A stretch of DNA of 64,000 nucleotides, taken from contig NZ_CP133078.1 in assembly GCF_030908465.1 (NCBI RefSeq), forward strand, positions 2,542,001-2,606,000, written 5' to 3'. Every line of letters begins with the position of its first letter. Within the stretch, counting starts at the first letter, position 1. The position numbers were made by a program, and so were the translations under genes. Below the pieces are notes generated by a model, which was not told the DNA's origin, made no database searches, and worked only from the letters and a program-made list of their open reading frames with translations. Source of the DNA: Anaerotignum sp. MB30-C6. Its GTDB lineage: Bacteria; Bacillota; Clostridia; Lachnospirales; Anaerotignaceae. Positions 38,072-46,580 of the stretch are shown piece after piece.

Positions 38072-38453
38072 GCTTTCGTACAAGTAATCTATGAACATTT
38101 CGTTGGAGTAAAAGGCCCATATCAGGTAAACTCTTTTTAATGATTAAATGGGTTTCCTAATAGTAGAATTCAATAGATATTTGGGCACGACCCAACAGGG
38201 GTTAAAGTGAATATATGCTACACTTTTTTCCCGAAGTATCGATAGAAGAAACTTGATGTAGAAAATATTGGTAAATTGATAATTTGAAAAAATCCTCCCT
38301 ATCTATGCGAAAAGAACGGGGTTGAAGCCGCAATGTGTCTGCATGGGTATATAAAAAAGCTTTCTAGCTCTAACATAGATTCCATGCTTCAGGAATAGAT
38401 TTGACTACAGCAGTAGCAAAAAGAGTTTAATGTCGTCCTTCCTTTTAGCAAAC
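38072..38453. other. Gene-free stretch downstream of tRNA-Arg
   Basis: About 380 nt with no supported gene. A plus-strand fragment near 38176-38240 (FGHDPTGVKVNICYTFFP) faintly recalls the C-terminal LGH...Y region of tyrosine recombinases, but is too short and broken to call. Confidence 0.3.
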
Positions 38454-38482
38454 AAAAAGACGGCATTTTATGCCGTCTTTTT
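38454..38482 (-). terminator. Terminator of the first AGCS gene
   Basis: AAAAAGACGGCAT stem with its complement and a T run. The same stem core ends the second AGCS gene. Confidence 0.85.
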
Positions 38483-38507
38483 GCCGTGGGGTTGTGTTAC
38501 ACAAAAA

Positions 38508-39887
38508 TTATTTGTTTACTGTAGGGATTTCATCTGTGGACCAACCGTCCATATTATCATCCCACAGATATTTCCTAGTTTCGGAAACAATAACACCGCT
38601 CAGTCCAAGCAAAGCAACCAAGTTAGGGAACGCCATCATAGCATTCAATGTATCCGCAATATTCCAAACAAGGTCAAGAGCTGTAATACAGCCAATAAAT
38701 ACTACAACTACCCAAGCAAAACGGAAAGGTTTAATTGCCTTGGTTCCAACAAGGTATACCCAAGATCTTTCACCATAGTAGCTCCATCCCAAAATGGTAG
38801 ACCATGCAAATGTAATTAAGCCAATGGTAAGTACAATTGGACCAATAACTGGAATTGTATCAAAAGCTGCTGTGGTAAGCATACCACCATTTAAACCTGA
38901 CATTGCTTCAGGGTTTTTCAAAATGGAAGTTACCAACACCAAACCTGTTAATGCACATACAATAATTGTATCCCAGAATACGCCAGACATAGCAATTAAA
39001 GCTTGACGTACAGGGTTTCTTGTCATAGCAGCAGCATCAGCAATAGGTGCAGAACCTAAGCCAGATTCGTTAGTAAACAAACCACGAGCGATACCGAAAC
39101 GAATTGCCATCATTACTGTTGCCCCAACAAAACCGCCACCGGCTGCTGTTGGTGTAAAGGCACTTGTAACAATGGTTTTTAGTGCAGCACCAACATAAGC
39201 GCCGTTGATTGCAAGAATAATAATACAACCTAAGATATAAAAACCTGCCATAAAAGGAACCAGTTTTTCACATGTCTTTGCGATGGACTTTACGCCACCC
39301 AGAATAACCAAAGCTGTACCAATCGTTAAAATAATACCGGTAATCCATGAAGGAATACCAAAGTTTGCATCAACCATAGTTGCGATGGAGTTGGCTTGAG
39401 TCATATTTCCGATACCAAAACAAGCAACACCAGCAAATAATGCGAATAATACACCCAACCACTTCTGGCCAAGTCCTCTTTCCAAAGCATACATAGGGCC
39501 ACCTACCATAGCGCCAGTTTTATCTTTTACCCTATATTTGATTGCTAGCAAAGCCTCGCCATATTTTGTTGCTATACCAAAAAGGCCTGTCAGCCAGCAC
39601 CACAAAATCGCACCTGGGCCACCTAACGCAACCGCTGTTGCAACACCAACAATATTACCAGTACCAATGGTAGCGGCCAAAGCCGTTGCCAAGGCTCCAA
39701 AACCTGATACATCGCCTTCCGCTTCATTGTCAGGTGTAATAGAAAGTTTTATTGCTTTAAAAATATGTCTTTGAATAAATCTTGTTCTAAACGTTAAGAA
39801 AACATGTGTACCAAACAGCAAAACCAGCATTACAGGCCCCCATACGAAGCCATTGATGGTTGATACAAAATCGTTTATTGCTTCCAT
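38508..39887 (-). CDS. Sodium:alanine/glycine symporter (AGCS family), copy 1
   Basis: 459 residues, about ten membrane helices. AGCS signatures: SGFGALATALAATIGTGNIVGVATA near 50-75, GEALLAIKYRVKD, GLFTNESGLGSAPIADAAA and FAWSTILGWSYYGERSWVYLVG. It imports alanine or glycine with Na+. AGGGGGG precedes the ATG. It is very similar to the copy at 41806-43185 (long identical stretches throughout). Monocistronic. A TTGAAA/TAAAAT pair at 40037-40064 is the likely promoter. Confidence 0.95.
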   Translation of the reverse strand: MEAINDFVSTINGFVWGPVMLVLLFGTHVFLTFRTRFIQRHIFKAIKLSITPDNEAEGDVSGFGALATALAATIGTGNIVGVATAVALGGPGAILWCWLTGLFGIATKYGEALLAIKYRVKDKTGAMVGGPMYALERGLGQKWLGVLFALFAGVACFGIGNMTQANSIATMVDANFGIPSWITGIILTIGTALVILGGVKSIAKTCEKLVPFMAGFYILGCIIILAINGAYVGAALKTIVTSAFTPTAAGGGFVGATVMMAIRFGIARGLFTNESGLGSAPIADAAAMTRNPVRQALIAMSGVFWDTIIVCALTGLVLVTSILKNPEAMSGLNGGMLTTAAFDTIPVIGPIVLTIGLITFAWSTILGWSYYGERSWVYLVGTKAIKPFRFAWVVVVFIGCITALDLVWNIADTLNAMMAFPNLVALLGLSGVIVSETRKYLWDDNMDGWSTDEIPTVNK

Positions 39888-40538
39888 GCTATTCCCCCCT
39901 AATTAAATATGAATGAGTGCTCCAGCCAGAGTATCTACGACCACGTTATTTGCAACTTCTCCCCCACGCCTCCTTGTTATAAATTTGACATTTAAGTTGT
40001 TTTACTAAACGTTTTAGATCCTCTTGCTTATATCTTATTTTACCTAATTATTTTTAAATTTCAAGCTTTTTTTGTGACATAAAAACACAAAGTTTTCTTT
40101 TTTGTGCAACAAATTATGCAAATGCACCTGTTATAAGGGCTAATTTTAATTTATTTTTACACTATTTGCACTAATCATTTTTAATAAAAACCCGTATATT
40201 TAAAAATAATTGTAACATAATTGAATTCTTGTCATACAATGCACACTGATTTGAAGCAATATGCATATAAATTCATCCATTTCATTGCTTGCTTTTCTCA
40301 AAAAAAACCCATTTCTGCATAAAATAAAGGATCAGACGTCTTTTTTTTAACGAGTTCTTAACAAGTTTTAGCAGACTTGGCTATTTTCTTGCTCAATAGG
40401 CTGATTTTTTCCGCCAAGCCTCTTCCTATTTAAAAGTAGCTCTCTCCTCTTGATTATGAAATTTTCGCAATATAAAATGCGAATATTTTTCTTTTTCCAT
40501 TAAATTACTTATGTCTACCTTTGGCACCAAACTTTTTT
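39888..40538. other. Intergenic leader and AT-rich spacer
   Basis: 650 nt. Nearest the symporter gene is a leader with GATACTCTGGCTGGAGCACT that resembles that of the second symporter, and a TTGAAA/TAAAAT promoter pair (40037-40064). The rest (40085-40538) is AT-rich with no gene or repeat that I can recognise. No glycine riboswitch motifs. Confidence 0.4.
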
Positions 40539-41366
40539 TCAACTAACTCTATATCTCTTTGTTTGTTTATTTATTAATATCAGCTTGGATTGCCCTATTT
40601 TTTCTAACAATCTTAGGATTTGCTTTGGTGTCAGCCCTATAAACCTTTTGAAAAAGTTGGAAAAGTGGCTCTGGTCGGTAAAGCCTGTCTGCAAGGCCAC
40701 ATCTATTGGTAAAACACCTCGCTTCAGCATTTCTTTGGGGAAATACCCTTTTGCTTCGTAAACGAGCGAAGAAGATAGTATTTGCTTAGCCCTGTCAGCT
40801 TGCATAGGTCATCAAGTGTAATATTCTCCATGTAATGTTTTTCCAACAGACTATCCTTGCCTGCGCACTTTGCTCTGCGTTTTCTGTTGGCAAAGTTGGC
40901 AAAGCCTGTTCGGTATATTCCTCAATCAGCTGTTTCAAAAGGAAAAAGAAGCTTTCTTCCTTTCTAAAATCTCTTTCTTCTTCCATTATCATTTGATGTA
41001 AATCCCGAAGTACAGCAACCAATTCACTACGAAATAGTACTTGCGGCGTAAAATAAGGCAAATCTTCTTTTCCTGTTATTTCAAAGACTGCTGATTTCTG
41101 GTTGGATATTGATACACCGATAATCCAGGATTTTGCCGTTGATTTGTTCACACGCATGATTATCATGAGGATTAAACAATAATAAATTTCCTGGATCTAA
41201 GGTGTATTCCTTTTTTTGCAAGCTAAAAAACGCTGGCCATTTCAATAAAGCCAATCATATAGTATTCATGAAAATGATTGGGGAATTTCTGCATAATCTC
41301 TCGAAAATGATAGGCCTCCACCTTTAATTCAGCATCATATTTTACCTTTCTAATCTCTTGCTTCAT
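40539..41366 (-). pseudogene. Broken AraC-family transcriptional regulator
   Basis: A regulator of about 275 residues is recoverable only by changing frame several times. It starts MKQEIRKVKYDAELKVEAYHFREIM at ATG 41366 (GGAGG upstream) and continues in other frames with YTLDPGNLLLFNPHDNHACE (cupin arm), FEITGKEDLPYFTPQVLF, HYMENITLDDLCKLTGLSKYYLLRSF (first helix-turn-helix) and ALQTGFTDQSHFSNFFKRFIGLTPKQ (second). Shifts fall near A-rich runs (about 41215 and 41240), near 41100 and near 40850, with a small deletion before the last part. It lies between the two AGCS copies. Confidence 0.85.
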
Positions 41367-41596
41367 ATAATTTGTCCTCCTTTCCCATTTTTCACAAGTG
41401 GCATTGGCATTCTTGTATAATATTGCCCTGCTGATTCAGAAAAGATAAAGGTAACATACCCTAAAATACTAAACCCGGAAGCCAATAAAACGTCCCTGTC
41501 CACTGACCGAAAGTTGGTATTGCTGCCGCACCTGTAGTTGATTTCATAGACAGCTTCCATTGCCCGCAAAAAGGTGGCCATATTCAGGGGCGCCAT
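41363..41596 (-). CDS. Unrecognised short open frame, possibly a gene fragment
   Basis: 77 codons beginning APLNMATFLRAMEAVYEINYR, with a hydrophobic stretch LLASGFSILGYVTFIF. No ribosome site, and base composition richer in GC than its neighbours. It may be the remains of a gene once linked to the AraC regulator, or chance. Confidence 0.2.
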   Translation of the reverse strand: MAPLNMATFLRAMEAVYEINYRCGSNTNFRSVDRDVLLASGFSILGYVTFIFSESAGQYYTRMPMPLVKNGKGGQII

Positions 41597-41605
41597 CCAG
41601 TTACA

Positions 41606-41642
41606 AAAATACCGCTCATCTTATACAACTGAGCGGTATTTG
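41606..41642 (-). terminator. Hairpin between AraC remnant and AGCS copy 2
   Basis: AAATACCGCTCA stem with its complement, 11-nt loop, five Ts on the minus strand. It lies after the AGCS terminator, so it probably belonged to a lost gene. Confidence 0.55.
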
Positions 41643-41760
41643 ATATTCCCTTATCCGCCTAGGATAAGGATTTTTGCAGTTTCCCTATACGTTTGGCTCA
41701 GAATAGCTCCCATCGCCAAAAGCCTTTTGAACCATGCGTCTGAGTGGTTTTTCTCCCCAC

Positions 41761-41789
41761 AAAAAAAGACGGCATAAATGCCGTCTTTC
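41761..41789 (-). terminator. Terminator of the second AGCS gene
   Basis: GACGGCAT-AA-ATGCCGTC with flanking A/T runs, near-identical to the terminator at 38454-38482. Confidence 0.85.
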
Positions 41790-41805
41790 GTGGGTTTTTG
41801 CTAAA

Positions 41806-43185
41806 TTATCTATTTACTGTAGGAATTTCATCTGTAGACCAACCTTCCATATTGTCGTCCCACAGATATTTCTTTGTTTCAGATACAATAACACCACTTA
41901 AGCCCAATAACGCAACCAAGTTAGGGAATGCCATCATCGCATTCAATGTATCCGCTATATTCCATACCAAGTCAAGAGCTGTAACACTACCGATAAATAC
42001 TACAATAACCCAAGCTACACGGAAAGGCATAATGGACTTTGTGCCTAATAAGTATACCCAAGCTCTTTCACCATAGTAGCTCCAGCCTAAGATTGTAGAC
42101 CAAGCAAATGTGATCAACCCGACTGTTAATACAATAGGACCGATTACGGGAATGCCGTTAAATGCTGCAGATGTTAAAGCACCACCGTTTAATCCAGCCA
42201 TACCTTCGGGATTCTTCAAAATAGAAGACACCAAAACCAAACCTGTCAAAGCACATACAATAATTGTATCCCAGAAAACACCAGACATCGCAATCAAAGC
42301 CTGACGTACAGGGTTTCTTGTCATAGCAGCCGCATCGGCAATAGGTGCAGAACCTAAACCAGATTCGTTTGTAAACAAACCACGAGCGATACCATAACGA
42401 ATTGCTAACATTACTGTTGCACCAACAAAACCACCGCCAGCTGCACTACCTGTAAATGCGCTACCTACAATCAGTTTAAATGCAGGTACAATATAAGACG
42501 CATTCAAAACTATAATAACAACACAGCCTAAGATATAAAGACCTGCCATTAAGGGAACTAACTTTTCACAAACCCTTGCAATAGACTTAACGCCGCCAAG
42601 GATAACCACAGCTGTACCAACTGTAATGATAAGGCCTGTAGCCCAGATAGGAAGGCCAAAGTTGTCACGAACCATTGTAGAAATGGAGTTTGCCTGTGTC
42701 ATGTTACCGATACCGAAACAAGCGAAACCAGCAAAAACAGCGAACAATACGCCTAACCATTTCTGTCCAAGACCTCTTTCCAGTGCATACATAGGACCAC
42801 CAATCATGGCACCAGTGCTATCTTTCACTCTGTACTTAATCGCCAACAAAGCTTCGCCATATTTAGTAGCAATACCAAAAAGACCTGTTAACCAGCACCA
42901 GAAAATTGCACCAGGACCACCAATAGATACTGCAGTCGCCACACCTACGATGTTACCTGTACCAATTGTTGCTGCCAAAGCCGTTGCCAACGCACCAAAA
43001 CCGGAAACGTCGCCTTCCGCTTCATCATCAGGTGTTATAGAGAGCCTAATCGCTTTAAAAATATGTCTCTGGATTACTTTTGTTCTGAGTGTAAGATAAA
43101 CATGAGTACCAAACAACAGAATCAGCATTACAGGACCCCATACAAAACCATTGATGGTGGATACAAAATTGTTAATTGCTTCCAT
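41806..43185 (-). CDS. Sodium:alanine/glycine symporter (AGCS family), copy 2
   Basis: 459 residues, same length and layout as copy 1. Differences cluster in outer loops and in helices around residues 185-260 (VRDNFGLPIWATGLIITVGTA against VDANFGIPSWITGIILTIGTA), while the AGCS signatures are identical. GGGAGGG lies before the ATG. Function as for copy 1: Na+-driven alanine or glycine uptake. Confidence 0.95.
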   Translation of the reverse strand: MEAINNFVSTINGFVWGPVMLILLFGTHVYLTLRTKVIQRHIFKAIRLSITPDDEAEGDVSGFGALATALAATIGTGNIVGVATAVSIGGPGAIFWCWLTGLFGIATKYGEALLAIKYRVKDSTGAMIGGPMYALERGLGQKWLGVLFAVFAGFACFGIGNMTQANSISTMVRDNFGLPIWATGLIITVGTAVVILGGVKSIARVCEKLVPLMAGLYILGCVVIIVLNASYIVPAFKLIVGSAFTGSAAGGGFVGATVMLAIRYGIARGLFTNESGLGSAPIADAAAMTRNPVRQALIAMSGVFWDTIIVCALTGLVLVSSILKNPEGMAGLNGGALTSAAFNGIPVIGPIVLTVGLITFAWSTILGWSYYGERAWVYLLGTKSIMPFRVAWVIVVFIGSVTALDLVWNIADTLNAMMAFPNLVALLGLSGVIVSETKKYLWDDNMEGWSTDEIPTVNR

Positions 43186-43764
43186 TTAATTCCCTCCCAA
43201 ATTATTATTAAAATAAGTACACCGGCCAGAATCATCACCTCGCACTTGTATGACAACTCAAATCGTCCCCACGATAACGCATGAGCTTTTTTTGTCGAAT
43301 ACAAAATTAAGATGCTCCCTCAGATTCTGTTACCTATTTACTATTTTATATGATTATTTCAAAAAAACAAGTATTTTTTTATAAAGGTAAATATGCTACA
43401 ACCCACCTTTATCAAAAAAGTGTACAATTTTTATTAATTTTTTATATTTTTTTTGACTCGTTTTATTAAATCAGCATTAAAAAATATCTAGTATAGTTTT
43501 ATTCATCGCTAATCAAATTTTACGAAATAAATGAGTAAATTATCCTAATCCATGAACAAAATATCTATAATATGATTCATTTTCAACATAAATTTGTATT
43601 TATATTGATACATAGTCAAAACCGAATCGTCCATTTTTGCCCTTTGTGCATTTTCACTGCAAAATTCAAGCTATTATTAGTCAGTTATTGTTAAGATATA
43701 GCCTCTTATGTCACTCCTTTACCCACTTAAAAAATCATATTGTTATATAATCTCTTGTTTGAAA
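43186..43764. other. AT-rich intergenic region upstream of AGCS copy 2
   Basis: About 580 nt. The first 100 nt hold the leader with TGATTCTGGCCGGTGTACTT. A weak TTGTTT/TAAAAT pair lies in the AT-rich part near 43345-43375. No gene, repeat array or known riboswitch seen in the rest. Confidence 0.35.
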
Positions 43765-43797
43765 AATAAAAAGACCCTCCTTTTCAGAGAGCCTTCC
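43765..43797 (-). terminator. Terminator of the EEP-family gene
   Basis: Imperfect stem GGCTCTCT/GGAGGGTC with G-U pairs and five Ts on the minus strand. Confidence 0.5.
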
Positions 43798-43799
43798 AT

Positions 43800-44843
43800 T
43801 TATGTTTTCAATTTGAACTGCATGGTCACTGGGTTATGATCGGAATAGGCAAATTTCTCATCAGATACTGTATAATCCAATACCTCAATATTTTCAGACA
43901 CGATAAACCCGTCCAAAGTCACCACAAAGGATTTCTCAGGGTCAAAAGGGATGTCATTGGCCCTGCTGCTTTTCGCCTGCATCATAATTTTGCTCTGAGG
44001 GAAAAGGTCACCAGCAAGATGGAATGTTTCAGGCAACTCGTTTCTCAAGTCATCCTCCATACTTAGCAAATCATGGTTAAAGTCTCCACCGCAAACGATA
44101 TAGTTCCCATCTTTATACTCCTGCTCCATGTCTTTCACCAACATTTCAATTTGTGCCGACCGGATTGAGGCATCATTTCCATAGGCAGATAGATGCACGT
44201 TGTATAGACAAAGGAACTTGCCATTTTCAACGGAAATTTGGCTTTTTGTATAGCACCGATCTAAATCCAAAAATTTGTTGAATCCTTCAGAAATTGGCAA
44301 ACTGCGCCGCAGGGCACTGTCAATTTGGTAGCGTGAGTATACCGCAATGGTAGATAGTGACTTACCATGGGGCTCCCAAATTGGGTAAAACAAAAACGCA
44401 GAATTATAAATGATAGCGCTTTGGTTATCATATTCAGAAAAAACATTATCAAAAATTTCCTTTTGATTTACATGATAACTTCTTGTGGCATCCAAATCCA
44501 CCTCCTGCAATAGCAAGAAGTCAGGTTCGAATTCCTTAGCAATCTGAGCAGAACCATTAATACACCCAAGGACCTTATCCTTACTTTCTGCCACTGAGCT
44601 TTTTCCCCCGTCCATGAAAAAACTATACTCTGGGGTATATGCGCCAAAGCCTATATTATACGTCATTACGCGATAAACTTCTCCCATTTTTATTGATTCT
44701 ATGGTAGAGTTTTGATTAATTTCCAATGGCTGATTATCTTTAATTCGTTTATAGGATAAAATCACATATAGCAGGTAAATAACGATACCAATGAGAATTA
44801 CCCCGACTAATGCCATGGTCTTTTTTTTCCAATTAATACTCAT
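43800..44843 (-). CDS. Membrane-anchored endonuclease/exonuclease/phosphatase family protein
   Basis: 347 residues. One N-terminal membrane helix (about 9-29). The EEP catalytic set is present: MTYNIGFG near 60, LLLQEVD (metal-binding Glu), CGGDFNHD and YSDHNPV at the C-terminus. The anchored form with an outer catalytic domain suggests a lipid, sugar-phosphate or nucleotide phosphodiesterase, not a DNA repair enzyme. Substrate unknown. Confidence 0.85.
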   Translation of the reverse strand: MSINWKKKTMALVGVILIGIVIYLLYVILSYKRIKDNQPLEINQNSTIESIKMGEVYRVMTYNIGFGAYTPEYSFFMDGGKSSVAESKDKVLGCINGSAQIAKEFEPDFLLLQEVDLDATRSYHVNQKEIFDNVFSEYDNQSAIIYNSAFLFYPIWEPHGKSLSTIAVYSRYQIDSALRRSLPISEGFNKFLDLDRCYTKSQISVENGKFLCLYNVHLSAYGNDASIRSAQIEMLVKDMEQEYKDGNYIVCGGDFNHDLLSMEDDLRNELPETFHLAGDLFPQSKIMMQAKSSRANDIPFDPEKSFVVTLDGFIVSENIEVLDYTVSDEKFAYSDHNPVTMQFKLKT

Positions 44844-44858
44844 ATCACCTAACCTTAA

Positions 44859-45251
44859 TTAATGATTTCCGCAATGATGTCCATGGTCATCGCCACAATC
44901 ATGGTCGCCATGGTGATGATTGCAATGGGTATCAGGGTTAAAGTCTAGTTCGCCGTTCAAATATTCCTGAACCCTTTCATCCGCATCTCCCTGAACCCCT
45001 GGGAATATAGCAATTTCCTTCTGGGCAAGTGCATCCTTTGCACCGCCACCAATACCTCCGCAAATCAAAACAGACACGCCATGAACATTCAAAAATTCTG
45101 CCAACAATCCGTGGCCGCTGCCATTGGTACTTACTTCTTCGGCAGATAAAATCACTTTGTCTTCCGTAGTATATAATTTGAATTTTTCTGAATGTCCAAA
45201 GTGCTGAAATACTTGTCCGTTTTCATAGGGTACACCAATAATTTTTTTCAT
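44859..45251 (-). CDS. NifX/NifB-type iron-molybdenum cofactor-binding domain protein
   Basis: 130 residues from ATG 45251 (GAGGTGATTGGA upstream). Dinitrogenase iron-molybdenum cofactor domain: GQVFQHFGHSEKFKLY, and GHGLLAEFLNVHGVSVLICGGIGGGA. The C-terminal tail is rich in His and Cys (CNHHHGDHDC...HGHHCGNH), likely a metal-binding extension. No nitrogenase genes are near. Third gene of a DUF134-Mrp-NifX cluster, so a role in Fe-S or metal delivery with Mrp is likely. Confidence 0.88.
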   Translation of the reverse strand: MKKIIGVPYENGQVFQHFGHSEKFKLYTTEDKVILSAEEVSTNGSGHGLLAEFLNVHGVSVLICGGIGGGAKDALAQKEIAIFPGVQGDADERVQEYLNGELDFNPDTHCNHHHGDHDCGDDHGHHCGNH

Positions 45252-45261
45252 TCCAATCACC

Positions 45262-46086
45262 TCATCTTTTTTCTAAGTAGTCTACAAGAGGGTTTAACCA
45301 ATCGCCTTCAAAGTCTTCTGTCTCCCCTCTATCGCAGCGAGCTGCAATACTAGGGTCAATAGGTAACTTGCAAACTACAGGTATATTATGCTTCTGTGCA
45401 ATCGCGTCTATGTTGCTTTCTCCGAAAATTTTATGAACCTCATCACATTGGGGACAGACAAAATAGGAAAGATTTTCTACAATACCTAAAATTGGTACAT
45501 TCATCATCTCTGCCATCTTTACAGCTTTGTCCACAATCATACCAACCAACTCTTGGGGAGAGGTTACTATAATAATTCCGTCAATGGCAATGGATTGAAA
45601 TACAGTTAATGGAACGTCCCCTGTACCAGGAGGCATATCGATAAACATGTAATCCACATCACCCCAAAGGACATCTTTCCAGAATTGTTTTACTGTTTCC
45701 GCAATAATAGGACCACGCCAAACCACGGGATCTGTTTCATTGTCCAATAAAAGGTTTACAGACATAACCTTGATTCCTTTTTTGGTTTCACAAGGAAGCA
45801 TCCCTCGCTCCGTTCCATAAGCCTTATCCGCCATACCAAAAGCTTTTGGAATAGATGGACCTGTAATATCCGCATCCAAAACTGCCGTTCTCTTGCCCAA
45901 ACGGTTCGTCAAAACAGCCATGGACGACGTAACCATAGATTTACCAACACCGCCCTTACCGCTTACAACGGCAATCACTTTTTTAATTTTGCTGTGTTCA
46001 TTGGGTGGTATCAATAAATCAGCGGGTTTTCTGCTTGCACAATCGGAAGAACAACTTCCGCAGTTATGAGAACAACTTTCACTCAT
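45262..46086 (-). CDS. Mrp/NBP35-type ATP-binding Fe-S scaffold protein
   Basis: 274 residues. Deviant Walker A GKGGVGKS (about 43-50), DADITGPSIPKAFG and a C-terminal CPQC (Fe-S bridging pair between subunits). The N-terminus carries a cysteine cluster (C-x3-C-x2-C-x3-C) as in NBP35/Ind1 proteins. It assembles and transfers Fe-S clusters. It sits between a DUF134 regulator and a NifX-type protein, all on one transcript. Confidence 0.93.
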   Translation of the reverse strand: MSESCSHNCGSCSSDCASRKPADLLIPPNEHSKIKKVIAVVSGKGGVGKSMVTSSMAVLTNRLGKRTAVLDADITGPSIPKAFGMADKAYGTERGMLPCETKKGIKVMSVNLLLDNETDPVVWRGPIIAETVKQFWKDVLWGDVDYMFIDMPPGTGDVPLTVFQSIAIDGIIIVTSPQELVGMIVDKAVKMAEMMNVPILGIVENLSYFVCPQCDEVHKIFGESNIDAIAQKHNIPVVCKLPIDPSIAARCDRGETEDFEGDWLNPLVDYLEKR

Positions 46087-46097
46087 ACTTACATCTC

Positions 46098-46460
46098 CTA
46101 ACGTTTATTTACTTTTTTATTTTTCTTGCAGCAAAACCTTTCACATTTTTTTCCACAAGGGTTAGCGCCTTCACAAAGAGCAAAGTCCCCTCCCTCGATA
46201 TAAAGTACCTTACCATGTACTAATGCATCTGCCAATTTCTTTCTTGCATCATAATAAATACCCTGAACCGTTGTTCTGGCTATATGCATTTGCTCTGCAC
46301 ATTCTTCTTGTGTATATCCAACTAAATCGATGAGGCGTATTGTTTCGTATTCATCTACAGCCATTATGACACGATTTTCATCGTCAATCCCGTTCATTGG
46401 TGCAAATCCGATATTCTCTGGTAATGAGCAAACTTTTCTGCATTTTCGCGGTCTTGCCAC
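46098..46460 (-). CDS. DUF134 family DNA-binding protein
   Basis: 120 residues starting MARPRKCRKV, with a helix-turn-helix (YTQEECAEQMHIARTTVQGIYYDARKKLADAL) and a Cys-rich C-terminus (C-x5-C-x3-C-x3-CC), as in the DUF134 family. It starts with GTG preceded by AGGGGGAG. Position as first gene suggests it regulates the Mrp-NifX genes, with its cysteines sensing metal or Fe-S status (inference). Confidence 0.88.
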   Translation of the reverse strand: MARPRKCRKVCSLPENIGFAPMNGIDDENRVIMAVDEYETIRLIDLVGYTQEECAEQMHIARTTVQGIYYDARKKLADALVHGKVLYIEGGDFALCEGANPCGKKCERFCCKKNKKVNKR

Positions 46461-46501
46461 AAAAACTCCCCCTTTGTTTTCGACATATGTTGTTTATTAA
46501 T

Positions 46502-46529
46502 AGTATACAGCTTATGAATCATATGTCAA
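46502..46529 (-). promoter_or_regulatory. Promoter of DUF134-Mrp-NifX operon with repeated CATATG boxes
   Basis: TTGACA (46524-46529), 16 nt, TATACT (46502-46507). GACATATG overlaps the -35 box and an inverted copy (46482-46490) lies in the leader, a possible operator for the DUF134 protein. Confidence 0.6.
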
Positions 46530-46544
46530 CTATTTCTTCGTAAC

Positions 46545-46569
46545 AAAAAGGCGGAGAAGTCTCCGCCTT
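46545..46569 (-). terminator. Terminator of the APC permease gene
   Basis: AAGGCGGAGA/TCTCCGCCTT stem, 2-nt loop, five Ts on the minus strand. Confidence 0.8.
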
Positions 46570-46580
46570 AGACGTTGATT

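Noticed and set aside
39888..39975. Glycine riboswitch before the AGCS gene
   Set aside because: The conserved aptamer cores were not found; only similarity between the two leaders is visible.
40539..41166. Two separate small genes encoding AraC-like pieces
   Set aside because: They are frame-shifted parts of one AraC gene whose other pieces occur in the remaining frames; better described as a pseudogene.
44859..46086. Nitrogen fixation cluster
   Set aside because: NifX/Mrp-type genes occur without any nifHDK; the cluster is a general Fe-S or metal trafficking unit.
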